Position numbers and translations under genes: made by a program | Shown here: piece after piece, positions 12,601 through 23,459 of the stretch | Position numbering within the stretch: the stretch's first letter is position 1 | Layout: each line of letters opens with the position of its first letter | Source of the DNA: Casuarius casuarius | Taxonomy: Eukaryota; Chordata; Aves; Casuariiformes; Casuariidae | Direction of reading: 5' to 3' | DNA length: 64,000 nt | Assembly (NCBI GenBank): GCA_003342895.1 | Contig: PTFA01000032.1 | Span: 5,982,733-6,046,732, forward strand | The notes under the pieces: generated by a model | Database searches by the model: none | Told to the model about the DNA's origin: nothing | What the model saw: the letters and a program-made list of their open reading frames with translations, nothing else

Positions 12601-14452
12601 TATTTTGGGGAGTTGAGTATCATAAAGGCCAAATGCCCATTATTTATTCTCAGATCATCTTTTCTTCTGTTTAAGAATCAGTGCATTTCCTGATAAAACC
12701 TGTGCTCAAATAATCTGGATAGATTGCTTCACTTCTGCAGTATAAGTTCCACATTTATACCAGCTTTAGGTCTGTCAATTTTCCTAAATACAGATCTAGC
12801 GAATAAGCAGAAGGACTAATAGTTTTATTAAACTATCACTTACAGTAAAACTCATGTCCACTGGAAATCTTGGGAGTAGAGCCAGGCACAGACGTAAAAG
12901 GATACCTTGTCCATCAATCTGCCCACACAGTCTTTTGAATAGATTTATTCTTTCACATTATGGTCAGCGTATTAAGAAGGGCTCTTTCTAGCTTTTGCTG
13001 ACCCGGGACAGTGGAAGGCATGCCACAGCTGAAATGCACACACGAACATGCACACAGAGCTGTGCCTATTCTTCAGTAAGCAAGCTGATCTGCCTCTCTT
13101 GTTGGTTTTTCTAAATGCTGTGATAATTCCCCAAGGAACACTCAAGTCTCACTGGGAAGTTTAGATGTCTTCCATAATCTATTTAAACAGCTATTTAGGT
13201 ATCACTGAGAAACCTGTTACTTTCGAAAAGGTAAGAGGATTCCAGCACTTGATACTGGCAAGCAGCTCTTAGGAGCCATCTGGGGCTGACTGTGGCCGCA
13301 AGACCCTTCTACTCCCCAGCACTCAACTGGAGGCACAATCGATGCATAAAGCCTTCATCACATTGCTGCTGCTCTGTTTACTGTTACTTTATTTACATAT
13401 CTAGAAATTCAACATCTTTGCATGTTTTGCAAGCTGTCATGACATGAGACGCTAGTAATATGCTATGTTTTGCTTGCTAACATATTTTTGACATATTTTA
13501 GCTTTTGATTATAAGATTGCATCTTTCCCAGCTACCATCTGTCTCAACTCAGTGGCACTCTGGCATTTACAAAAACAGTAGGGTGTAATATTTCTTATAT
13601 ACTTGAACTCTACTAGAAACATGCTATTTTCAGTCTTAACCAATATGTCACACTTTCACACATGAAGGCTGAAATGTCTTATATCCTTTAAGGTATCTGT
13701 CAAAAATAAAGAACATATCATCACATTCAAATTGGCTGAGATGAGTAATATATTAATGAGAATAAGAATGAGAACAGTTTCTGACTTATAAATAGAACTG
13801 GCATTTTACAAGCCTTGTGTACTTGTGCCTGTATTTATCCTTTTGTCAGCACAAATGAGATTTTTCATATAAAACCCAGGAATTCTTTTTTGTACTTGGC
13901 AAAATATGCACTGCGCTATATTCTCAAAGCTGAGTTTTAAACATGACACATTTTTTTCTTGAAATATCTAGTAACCAGACACTTTCAGACTTTACTTCTT
14001 TGCTCTCCATCCTCCATCTGTGGAGAGTCAAAATGTGACATTCAGCAAACTGGAAATCACACTTTATATCTACCCTGACAGCAATAGGCAAGCAGCTCCA
14101 GCCATTTGGACTGTTGTGATGTGCAGCTCTTTAACTGCAGTATTTCAGCAACATTGGTTTCCATGGGACGAATCCAGCAATTCAAGCAATAGGATACCAT
14201 ACTAAAATAGCGGAGAATGTTTTCTGGTCCTCTTCAGTAGGTGAGCTGAAGTGGTGGGGGCTACTGGTGGGCAAGGATGGTGCTGTGGCCCCTGTGCTGG
14301 CTGCTGGTCTCAGTGCTAGACCCAACTCACTGAGTAATGTTGTGTTGAATTATGTAAATCGTGCAGTAATTATACACAGAAGATATGTGGTGACTCATCT
14401 GGCAACCAACACGTCAAGCGTACAGGTATGAAATTATTGAGATTGTCACATC

Positions 14453-14478
14453 AAAAAACAAAACAAACAAACAAACAA
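14453..14478. repeat. (AAAC)n microsatellite
   Basis: AAAC/ACAA tetranucleotide units lie just beyond the inferred ZNF521 poly(A) site. Confidence 0.8.
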
Positions 14479-14707
14479 GTAAATAGAAATAGGGATTTAT
14501 CCTCAAGTGCAATTAACTTTGCTGTTTTTCTGGTTACGTCTACCTAAACGCCCAGTTCAGTGAAAAGGGACCTGCTCCTATTCAGCATGTGCATAGCTGC
14601 TGATGCAATGGGATTCCAGATCTTGGTGGTCCTTTACGTACTATAGGAGCAATAATAGCAATAATGTCACTTCCAAAGGAAAAAGAGAAGACACAAGCAC
14701 TCTCACA

Positions 14708-15511
14708 CGTAATGGTAAACTGAATTTATTTCCTTTTGGAAAACAATTCCAGTAATCTCCAGGTTCAGACCGCAGAGTAAACATTAATAACAGTAACATA
14801 CAGGTTAGTTCAACTGATTCAAGAATTTGGCTGTGTGAAATCATTAAGGAAAGTCTTGAACACTCAAAGCTTCAAATGGTATCCAGAAAAAAAAAATTCT
14901 TTGACAATCTACATAACAACTATTGCATATATGGTAATGCTATCTGTCATATCGCAAGGCTTACAAATATATATACGGGCCTTATTCAACTGTGGGTTCC
15001 TGCTCTGTGAGAAAGAGTCTTTTCATATTTTTTGCAAGAATCTTCAGCAATAAAAAATAGTCTTGAATTCATCTGTTTGTATACCAAAAGAGAGAGATTT
15101 CTAGACTGAAGTTTAAATGAAAGGAAAGCCAAACAGAGCTGTAATGGAACATAGCTATTATCTTCTCCCTCCTGCTTGAAAATGACACATTTTCTTAAGC
15201 TGTTTTTTTCCCCTCACACAGTATTATTATTATCGTTATCTTTCTTGAATAGGGCCCAAGTCCACTTGTCTTTATAAGACCATTTTAGTATCAGACAACA
15301 TAATACATGTGCAACACTTTATATACAGGAAGTCTATCCGGTGCTCAAAAGTTCAAACACATGAACATCCAACAGTTTCGATAATACAAGTTTTATGGTA
15401 CAATACAATGTTTCTGAATAATATACATTAACAATGAAAGTTTCGTGCAAAGAGTAAAACGTGTTCCCTTTTTGTGCCACAACGAATTCTCTGGAAGAGA
15501 TGGGCCTTGCA
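14708..15511 (-). other. ZNF521: ZNF521 3' UTR (inferred extent)
   Basis: The non-coding part of the last exon runs from the TAG stop to the first plausible poly(A) site. The sequence is AT-rich and contains a short imperfect triplet run (rc of ATTATT repeats near 15223-15240) and an A-run near 14886-14896. I see no competing canonical AATAAA on the minus strand between the stop and 14730. The distal end is inferred from the signal at 14725-14730, so it could be off by tens of bases, or longer sites may exist further left. Confidence 0.6.
14725..14730 (-). terminator. Candidate poly(A) signal AATAAA for ZNF521
   Basis: The plus strand reads tttatt, giving a canonical AATAAA hexamer on the minus strand about 780 nt after the stop codon. 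Immediately downstream on the minus strand (14710 to about 14670) is a GT- then T-rich stretch, as expected of a cleavage-stimulating downstream element. Cleavage would fall around 14705-14712. Confidence 0.6.
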
Positions 15512-15541
15512 CTAACTGCTATGCTGGGTCATTGTATGATT
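15512..15541 (-). CDS. ZNF521: ZNF521 terminal coding exon, 9 codons plus stop
   Basis: The terminal coding segment is 30 nt and reads NHTMTQHSS followed by TAG at 15512-15514. It is preceded on the minus strand by the acceptor tttcttacag (rc of 15542-15551). Joined in phase 0 to FFFQTELQ of the upstream exon, it completes the last finger as C-x2-C-x12-H-x4-H, with both zinc-binding histidines in this short exon. The C-terminal dipeptide SS agrees with ZNF521 as I remember it and not with ZNF423 (AQ). The exact splice phase, the restored finger spacing and the family-specific ending make a chance match very unlikely even at this length. It lies 27,642 bp from the preceding exon. Confidence 0.93.
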   Translation of the reverse strand, partial: NHTMTQHSS

Positions 15542-15869
15542 CTGTAAGAAAAATAAAAGAAAGAGGTTAGCCACAGGATAGGCATTTCTGCATGAAAGAA
15601 AGATGCACAAACAATTCTACCAACATCATGCGACATAATGTATTGGAAAGAAAATATGTTTCACCCCTCCCTGTCTTAAAGCAGCCAGCAGCAGCTTTGC
15701 TAGCAGACAAAAGTGTTTTTCCCAGCTGTTTCACATGGCTGTTCTTTCCATAGGTCACAAGGCAATGCAATGACTCCAGGTAGGTTTGAGCAGACCTGAA
15801 CCAAGGGAAAATGCATACTTCTTCAGTGTGTCTGGTGGCCACTTACATACTGCATATGATTTATATAGT

Positions 15870-15877
15870 ATGCAAAT
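15870..15877 (+). promoter_or_regulatory. Octamer motif ATGCAAAT
   Basis: A consensus POU-factor octamer lies about 330 bp inside the last intron from the terminal exon. A single 8-mer is expected by chance in a window this size, so function is speculative. Confidence 0.2.
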
Positions 15878-18159
15878 GAGGAGTGCATTTATTTCTCATA
15901 AAAGACCTTGCTGCCTATAAACCCAAAATATGCTAACTGGACTCTGCTTCCTAGACTGTGGCATCACTTCAAGTGGTTTATTACATTAAAACCTATTTCC
16001 CCCTGAACAGGAGCACAGTATATTGTGGTAAGAGCCGTTCTGCATCCAGCACAGAACTCAAAGACTTATGAGAAAGCAGGAGGGGCTGCCACAGCCCTTC
16101 TTTTAGTCACCAAAACCCACAGATCTTTCTCCTCAAGTGAGTGTACTGCCTTATTCAACGTGACACAACACAGACTCTGGGAGCCTGAAATTCTCCTTTC
16201 CCACACGATGAATAAACATCGTATCTAGCAGCAAACAAGTTTCACCCTCTCTCGTACCACTGCCCTAATGGAGTCAATCATTTTTAAGGAGGACAGATGC
16301 TATTTCAACACCTGCACTGGTTCAGATCCTTCACAAGCATGACACCGAGAGCAATGAACCAATCCAGCACACGTTAAATTTTCTGCAAAGTAAACTAGTT
16401 CCACAGAAAACAGGGAAAAGACTGTGAATGCTATTTCACAGACAAGGGGGTAGCCACTGATTAGTGATGAATTTTGCCTCTAGTCATCTGGGCCAGATTT
16501 GGGCCAGTGACCCAGAGGGGAAGGGTGTCGTATCCCACAATTTGCTCCTAGCATGTGCAGTTCCCTTCCCCTGCTTTATTAGGTTAACCTGTCTTCAAAC
16601 TCCTCCGGACTAGCGCACTTCAGGATGAACCTGTTCCCAGAAGACAGCCATCATTTTCAATGAAGTGAACATCTACTGAACCATACCCTCCAGAGCCACC
16701 CATGAAAAGACACATAAAAACAGCCTTGGCAAAACAAATGTGAAATACAGCATGATTGCAGACCTGTCTAATAGTTTTCCCTCCCTTTTTCTTTCCTTAG
16801 CTATGCACGCACACAGACAATAGTTCATGGGACATTTGGCAAGGAAAAGATCTTACAGTAAGACTGAGGAATTTTTAATGTGGTGCCATTCTCAAGATTA
16901 AAGGCAAATGACCCAGTGACACTTGAAGATGCAACTTCCAGATGTGAATACAAAATGATTTAATGCTGATGGCAGGAATTCCAGACCATCCAAGGCCAGA
17001 GGGTGTTAAAAAAATACACTCTACCACTTGATTTCATCTAGCTTCTTATCCTTCACATAAAAGCATTTCAAAATGCTGTAAAGCAGTAACAATACGCTGC
17101 AGAGTAAAATGTTGGCTGGTCACAGGTAATGGGCTCTGACTTTAAACCACAAAAGCAAGGAAATTAAGATTTAAGCCTTACAGTCAGCTCTTTTGTCATC
17201 CTGTTGTGTCCATTTATTGCAGCACTTATGGCATAACACAACAGGCTTATTGGAGACCTGGCAGTACCCAGAAACAACAGGACAAGCTAAATAGGGGGCG
17301 TCAGCCTGAATTTAGATTTTTAATTTGCTTCTGAGTGGTTAAAGTTATTTACCAGTTGTTACATTGCAGAGAGATATTTGGGGGATGCCTTTTGTTTTGA
17401 ATCTGCTGAGGGAGAGCATGTGTCAGTTATTCCTATTTTCTATTTCTTTTGACTAACTGAAAAATGCATAATCAGTTTGGGTCTGGATGAACAGTGTCAT
17501 GTGAAACAGTCAAAAGTGTAGCTGTAACTGTGGCTGCAATGACATTTTTGATTAAAAAATAAAGGGTCCAAATGTGAGGGAGACAAAATACAACGTGGAA
17601 CAAGGACTGACTTGCCCTTGCTCTCAGTGTCCCTGACTCCCGTGCCCTGGTGCAAAATGAGATTCTCTAGAGATGATGAAGAGGTAATAGAAGAAAACAA
17701 GAGATGCCGAGGAAAACGTGACAGGGCAGGATACAAACATTAGGAAATGCTTTGAGCAGCTTAGGCTTAAACAGGCAACTGTACTTACTGTAAACAGTCA
17801 AAAGAGAACACAGGTGCCAAAGTAATTACTGTTCCCCAAAAGCGAGAGAGGTTAGGTAGAAATGCCTATTTGGCTAAGTGTCAAAATAAAAAAAAAAAGT
17901 GAAAGCACCTCAGAAGCATAACGTTGACAAGATGAGCAGGCAAAGGATGGGAGGGGAGAGATAAGAAGAGGAAGAAAATTCTGTAATCCCACAGAGACCC
18001 ATATTCCACTCCACCGAAAGCCATCTATTGGAGACCCCATGTCTAAGTGACTGAAAATTGCAAACATTAATCCCAGTTATGAACTGTTGCTGTTTTTATG
18101 AGGGGTGTTGTGTTTAAAAATTTAGGGCAAGATTCTCCTCTATTATCCACACAGCAGAT

Positions 18160-18376
18160 CTCGACTCCGCTACGCTCGCCTCCTCGCGTGCGGCGAGCTA
18201 CCTGCCTCCCTGGCAGTGGGAGCTCCCGCAGGTGGGCAAAGCACCATTCGGTGCTCCCGCCGGCAGGGCCATGGGAGCGCGGCTCACCCGGGGAGAGCAC
18301 GATATTAGAGTGGAGAGCCCCCGGGCGGCGCTGAGAGCAGACTGCCCTTCACTAACGATACAGCGCGCGAGTCGGA
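18160..18376. promoter_or_regulatory. Intronic CpG island
   Basis: I count 24 CpG dinucleotides in about 215 bp (first at 18161, last near 18374), in a neighbourhood where CpG is rare and GC is low. The edges are sharp: 18080-18155 and 18400-18600 are ordinary AT-rich sequence. The island lies in the last ZNF521 intron, about 2.6 kb upstream of the terminal exon in the sense of transcription. Open frames cross it on both strands, as expected of GC-rich DNA, and none resembles a known protein. It could be an internal or antisense promoter, a lncRNA start, or an enhancer-type orphan CpG island. Confidence 0.65.
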
Positions 18377-21300
18377 AATCTGCCTCCTCCAGAAACTTCC
18401 AAACAGTTTGCCTGGGTTTGGAGCAATTAGTACATCCATTTGCCAAACAGAAGTAATTTAACTACGGACAGAAGATATCAGTTGCTGCCCTTCTTTGCCT
18501 CCCCCAAATCTGATTGCACATACACACATCTGGTTAGCTACAAAGTACTCTCCCTGTGAAGCAAAAATTTTGATTTCCTACCTAGCAAGGGAAAGGGAGA
18601 AATATTTTACTAATATACTTCTTACTGGACTTCAGCAATGACTAAGTTAACATTTCCAAAAGCTTCTGATTTCATGATGAGGAACTAGTTTGCAAACACA
18701 AATGTGAGCTCTGCATGCACAAAATGGAGGAACAGCGAAGTAGAAGGTCTGTCTGTCACCACATTTGCTACCAGATTAGAAACAAGCCAAACCAGAAAGC
18801 CTGTTGTACAATCCCAATTTCTCTATCTTGGTGTTATTTAGAAAGCACATATTATACTATCTGGGAGAATCTGAATTCAACATACTTTACATGGAAAATG
18901 AAGTCTTAAAATGCATTTTTCCTGTTTTTAGAGACTGAGTTTTTTTTCATAGCAGAACCTGTGATATGAACCCAGAATCCCAATTGTGTGCAAGCTGCTA
19001 TAAACATTATATGCCATCCCTTTTCTGGATATAACTCTTTGGGGTATCCCCGTTGTTAGAGTTAGGGAGTTAAAAACATGCCCAGGTTTCACTGTAACAC
19101 TGGGTGGAAGAATCTCCTCTGCAAAAAAATAAAAAAAGATTTCTTGGCAGAAATGCTTGAGACAAAAGAGGTAATAGTTTTTGTTGTTGTCTAGTGTATG
19201 TTTTTTTATTTCAGACAGAACATGAGATGTATTAGCTAGCAAAAAATTCCCACCCACCGCATCAAAATTAGCGAAGAAAAAAATACCCATAGATAACCAC
19301 AGACTCTCTATCCCATTAAAACCTTTAATGTGAACTGCGGTTGCATTCTATTTAAGTGGGACTTCTGTTTTTTATGACTAGATGAAACAAGACACGGCTG
19401 TATCTGACAAACAGTGCAAAGGGGGTTCAAGTAAAGAAATATAAAGATGAAATGTAGATGCATTATTTCAACAGATGGTAAGAGTACCACAGCAGCATGT
19501 TATTTTTTCCTTAGTTCAAGAACACAAACATGAGTAATCAATCATCACTGATTAACTAATTATGGTACCCTACATGTTATCGCTTATCTGGAATCCTTTA
19601 TCTGTGTACATTACGGATCAGCTTCATTTTATTTTTTTGTATTCCAAAAAAAAATCCTACTGCACTGCAATACAGTTGCAGGTTGTAAAACAGAACTCTA
19701 CATTACTATCAACCTTTAAGCACTACAATTTTTTTTTTAACAAAAGCAATTGGTTTCCAACAGGCTGGATAATAAGTCTTTTGACCTGCATTCTTCTCTG
19801 ACCCATTAAGGTCACCCCTGTGCTCGGGCATATAGCTGACTTAGGAAATGCCTGCAAGTCCTGCATTTCATCTCCTGCCCACTCAAAATAAAGCTTTCTT
19901 TAAATGTGTCTGTACGGGTCCCTGAAGACCAGGGAGGCATCCCTGTAGTGGGCAATGGAGGGACAGAAGCTTCTGCCTTTATTAATGAATGCAGACCATT
20001 ATGAGTCTGGCTGGCTCCTGCACTGTTCCCAGAAGCATATACTGTACGTGACTTAAAATGCTAGAATATTGACACAAAGCGAGCTGGGCACCCCTAAGGA
20101 AAATTACTCCTTGGATATAATGTAGGCTCGTAACAGCTATTAGAGTACAAAATAAAACCCTCCGGGATCAAACTGACATATACCGCATTCTACCTACTCC
20201 TCAAACATTAGAAGAATTTCTTTGTGAAGGCATTCTCAAGGACAGCATTAAACTGACTTTTGTAGCAATCTGCAACAGCTTTTTGGCTTACAGCTTTTAG
20301 TACTAAATCTCTAGTTTGAATCAATATAAGTACTATATCTTCCACATTAATCAATACATTTGGTTCAATACACGTTCTATTAAATTATACTTTCTAATCA
20401 AGATTTTCTGCTTCTCTTCCCTTCTTTTTATTCCAAACTTCTTACCCTGTACCACACTTTTCAAACTGTCTACAGCTAATAAACGGATGTTGGATTTTCC
20501 AGAACTGAAAGGGGAGAAAGAAAGGAAGGTGAAAAAGGCAAGCCAAGCAAAACCTTAAGTTTAGTGTTAATGCTGAATCAAAAATTCAGTTTCACAATGT
20601 CAACATGTTTTCCAGATCTTCAGTCTGATGCTTCATTACTTAGCTGCTTGTCATGATATAAGGCTTCTTACACAGAAAGCTCTGCATCGGGAACTGGTGA
20701 AATACTACATCATATGGAAAGGAGTGCAGGGGAAGGGGAAAGGGGGCTATAAAGCGCTAACACTGAAAACAAACAAATGAAACTTATTCAGACATAACTA
20801 TAACTTTAATGAAAATCTCAGTAAAGGCTGATTTTTCTACCCTTTTTTCAAGCCCGTGCAGCTTCAGTTCTGCAGTATACAATTTCTTGTCAAAGTCTCA
20901 TTATATTGTGGCAGAGTTTTTTCCTGGTAAACTGTATTATGATTATACCCAAGACTGTATTGATGAGATATTTAGACTTGTGAGATACTAAGATTAAATA
21001 CACACTATAAATTAAGATGTAAAAAGATATTATTTAATCTGAGGCTTTGGGAATATCTGAAACATTTAGATAGAAGATGTCTCTAGCAATCTGAGTAATG
21101 CACACAGTTACAGTAAAGGACTTTTCCACACCTGTGTTAGGTTTGGTGGAATGTGGCTATTCTTCATAAGCAGTAAATTTGAAATGCAATGTCAAAATGA
21201 TAAACATGTATATTGCAGTCGTTTGCCATTGTCTTACAGATCAGAAACACTGCACTGAAGTCCCTCGCTTACACAGTCTCTCTTTTTCTTGTCTCCATAT

Positions 21301-21454
21301 AATCACTGTGAACCTGCAGAGAAACTGTTGCATTTTCTTTTGACATTTAGCATCATCTTACTCAGCTCACAATAACATCTTATAATCCTTTCTAGATGAC
21401 ACTGTGTCACCATTAAAAAAAAGGTGAAATAGCATAATAAAAGAAAAGAACAAG

Positions 21455-21660
21455 AATTCACAGAATTTAAAGACAGAAAAGACCCATTAGGGCGTTCTCT
21501 CCACCCATCTGGCCAGCGTCAGATTATTGCCTATAGTGTAATTTCAAGTGTTTTGCCCAGTCCAATTTTAATTAGAGCTTCCAATGCTTCTCTTGGGAGA
21601 CTATTTCACTGCTTCACAGACCTCAGGGTTAGGATTTTTTTTTCCTGATGTTCATCCCAG
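21455..21660 (-). mobile_element. Decayed CR1 LINE 3' fragment
   Basis: The block begins CACAGAATTTAAAGACAGAA and continues with 'gacccattag'. It then passes through CR1-like phrases 'cttctcttgggagactatttcactgcttcacagacc'-type sequence (in part at 21588-21622). This order matches the complement of CR1 3' ends of turtles, crocodilians and birds as I remember them. It is heavily diverged, so it is an old insertion in the last ZNF521 intron. Confidence 0.65.
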
Positions 21661-23439
21661 GAGAGGAAGAGGCTCAGCCAGCCCCAAATCACACAAGAAA
21701 CCAAATCTGCATAGTCAGGAGCTGGTTTCTGTAGAATATCTGGGCCATTTCAAAGCATCTGAAAGCAGTAAGCTTTCTTTCAATGCACCAAAACTTTAAG
21801 GACCCAGCTCCACTGCTATTGCAAGCAGTTAAGGAGATGCTGTCAATGTGGACCCTCTCAGACTCAGTTACAAGGCAGGTAAAAAGGTAGTGTAGGTGGG
21901 ATTTATCTGTGTTGCCACAATAAGGGCAACCCTCTCCTCAGTGCACCTCCACCAAATGAATTAGCTGAGGCTTATAACTCTGCTGTAGGGACATATCTAT
22001 GTCCATTTGCTATAACCCTTAGTTGCACAGAGTATCTACTAATGCTCAGACTGTAAACAATTTTGTATTTTTGACATAGGTGAAATACAGAGGGCAGGTT
22101 CATCTGAAGCTCATCAAAAGATGATGTGATGATATATTATTTTTTCCCCCAGGTCCCTGACCTCCCTTCAAAAACACAACAAATTAATTTAAACTATTAT
22201 ATCTGAAATCTTGGAACTAACATATATTTCTAATGTGGTGGATCCCAGGAATGACATTGTTTCTGACACAAAAATAGATGCATGTTCATAAGTCAATAGT
22301 CAGATCATCCTGAATGAATGGGGGAGTTGGAAAGGAGGTGATGTCTGATGGCTTTTCATAGGTGAAAAGCAGGAAGCCAAATGGAGACTTTCAGGAGAGG
22401 ACACAAAAAAATTACAGGCAAGGTGTGCCTACAAGCAGCGTCTTCAGGACTGCAGCGAAGCTGACAGAGCAGGAGGAATATCAATGAACTTTTAAATGCG
22501 TTAAGGCAGGCTGTGATGCAGTCTCCTCCAAGCCAAGTTTGACCACCACCATGAACCCAAGAAAATACAACTTCTGAAACCTGAGATTTCTGATGAAATA
22601 AGCATTTGATCTGAGCTAAAACAACCACAGAAAAAAAAGGGCCAAATCCCAAGAGAAGCTATGTACCTGCAAATACCACTTATGTTTGGGGAGTTGATGT
22701 TCACCTGACTTTGAGAATCAGGTTTTTTCTCATATATAATGGCCATGTCAACAATGATAATTTGGGAAAGTCCAAACTGTACTGCAGTTACTCATATAAC
22801 TTCGTTCACCTAAGCTATTCAATTTGATAGGCTGGTGATTCTGAAATGGTGTGACTGATGATCATCATGATCTGATGATTATTCACCCAATAATATTTAT
22901 GTAAAAGTCCCACTATTCTGTTTCTCCTACTCAAAAATTTCCAGCTGGGCCAGAGAAAGCAAAATCATAAAAAACTGTGGATAACATGTTGCCAGGTATG
23001 CGAACTGAAATTTAAAAAAAGCACGACATCTATTTTTCTTCAGAGATTTTCATAAAGCCACCAGTAAAATGTTAATGATTCCTTTTTGGATTGGTTATTA
23101 TAGATAAGTATATATATCTCACAGATTTGTTGTATGGAAAAGAATGTCATATATTTTTAGGTACAGCAAATAAGACCTTCACCGCTGTCACCCAGAAGTG
23201 AATAGACAAAAACAAAAGTGGTTGTGCATCATCTTTGTACCTCTCTGATCACAGAGGTCGCAAGGGCTCCTGGTTTAAGCCCCTAACACAAATCAGAGAA
23301 GCTTCAAGGGTGCTCTAATCTCCGGTGCCTGGTAGTAGCCTCTCTTAAGCCTCCTTTTCCCTATTTGAGGTTTATTGAAATGCACTTGAATTTATGACAG
23401 CCTCTTCTATTCTGGGCAAGGTGTGTCCTGATGTAGGGA

Positions 23440-23459
23440 CAGGGTGTATATACACCCTG
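23440..23459. repeat. Perfect 20-bp palindrome
   Basis: CAGGGTGTATATACACCCTG is its own reverse complement, with no spacer. It could be a dimeric protein-binding site or a chance product of a TATA-centred sequence. Confidence 0.7.

Larger units (their letters stand above)
7329..14700. other. Intergenic DNA downstream of the ZNF521 poly(A) site
   Basis: AT-rich, mostly unique sequence with a microsatellite near 9.6 kb. Parts of 10.6-11.5 kb have an ordered, repeat-free look with homeodomain-type TAATTA cores, which may mark conserved non-coding DNA. No gene found. Confidence 0.65.

Noticed and set aside
18067..18456. Several overlapping open frames on both strands
   Set aside because: They are explained by the CpG island composition; none has family resemblance.
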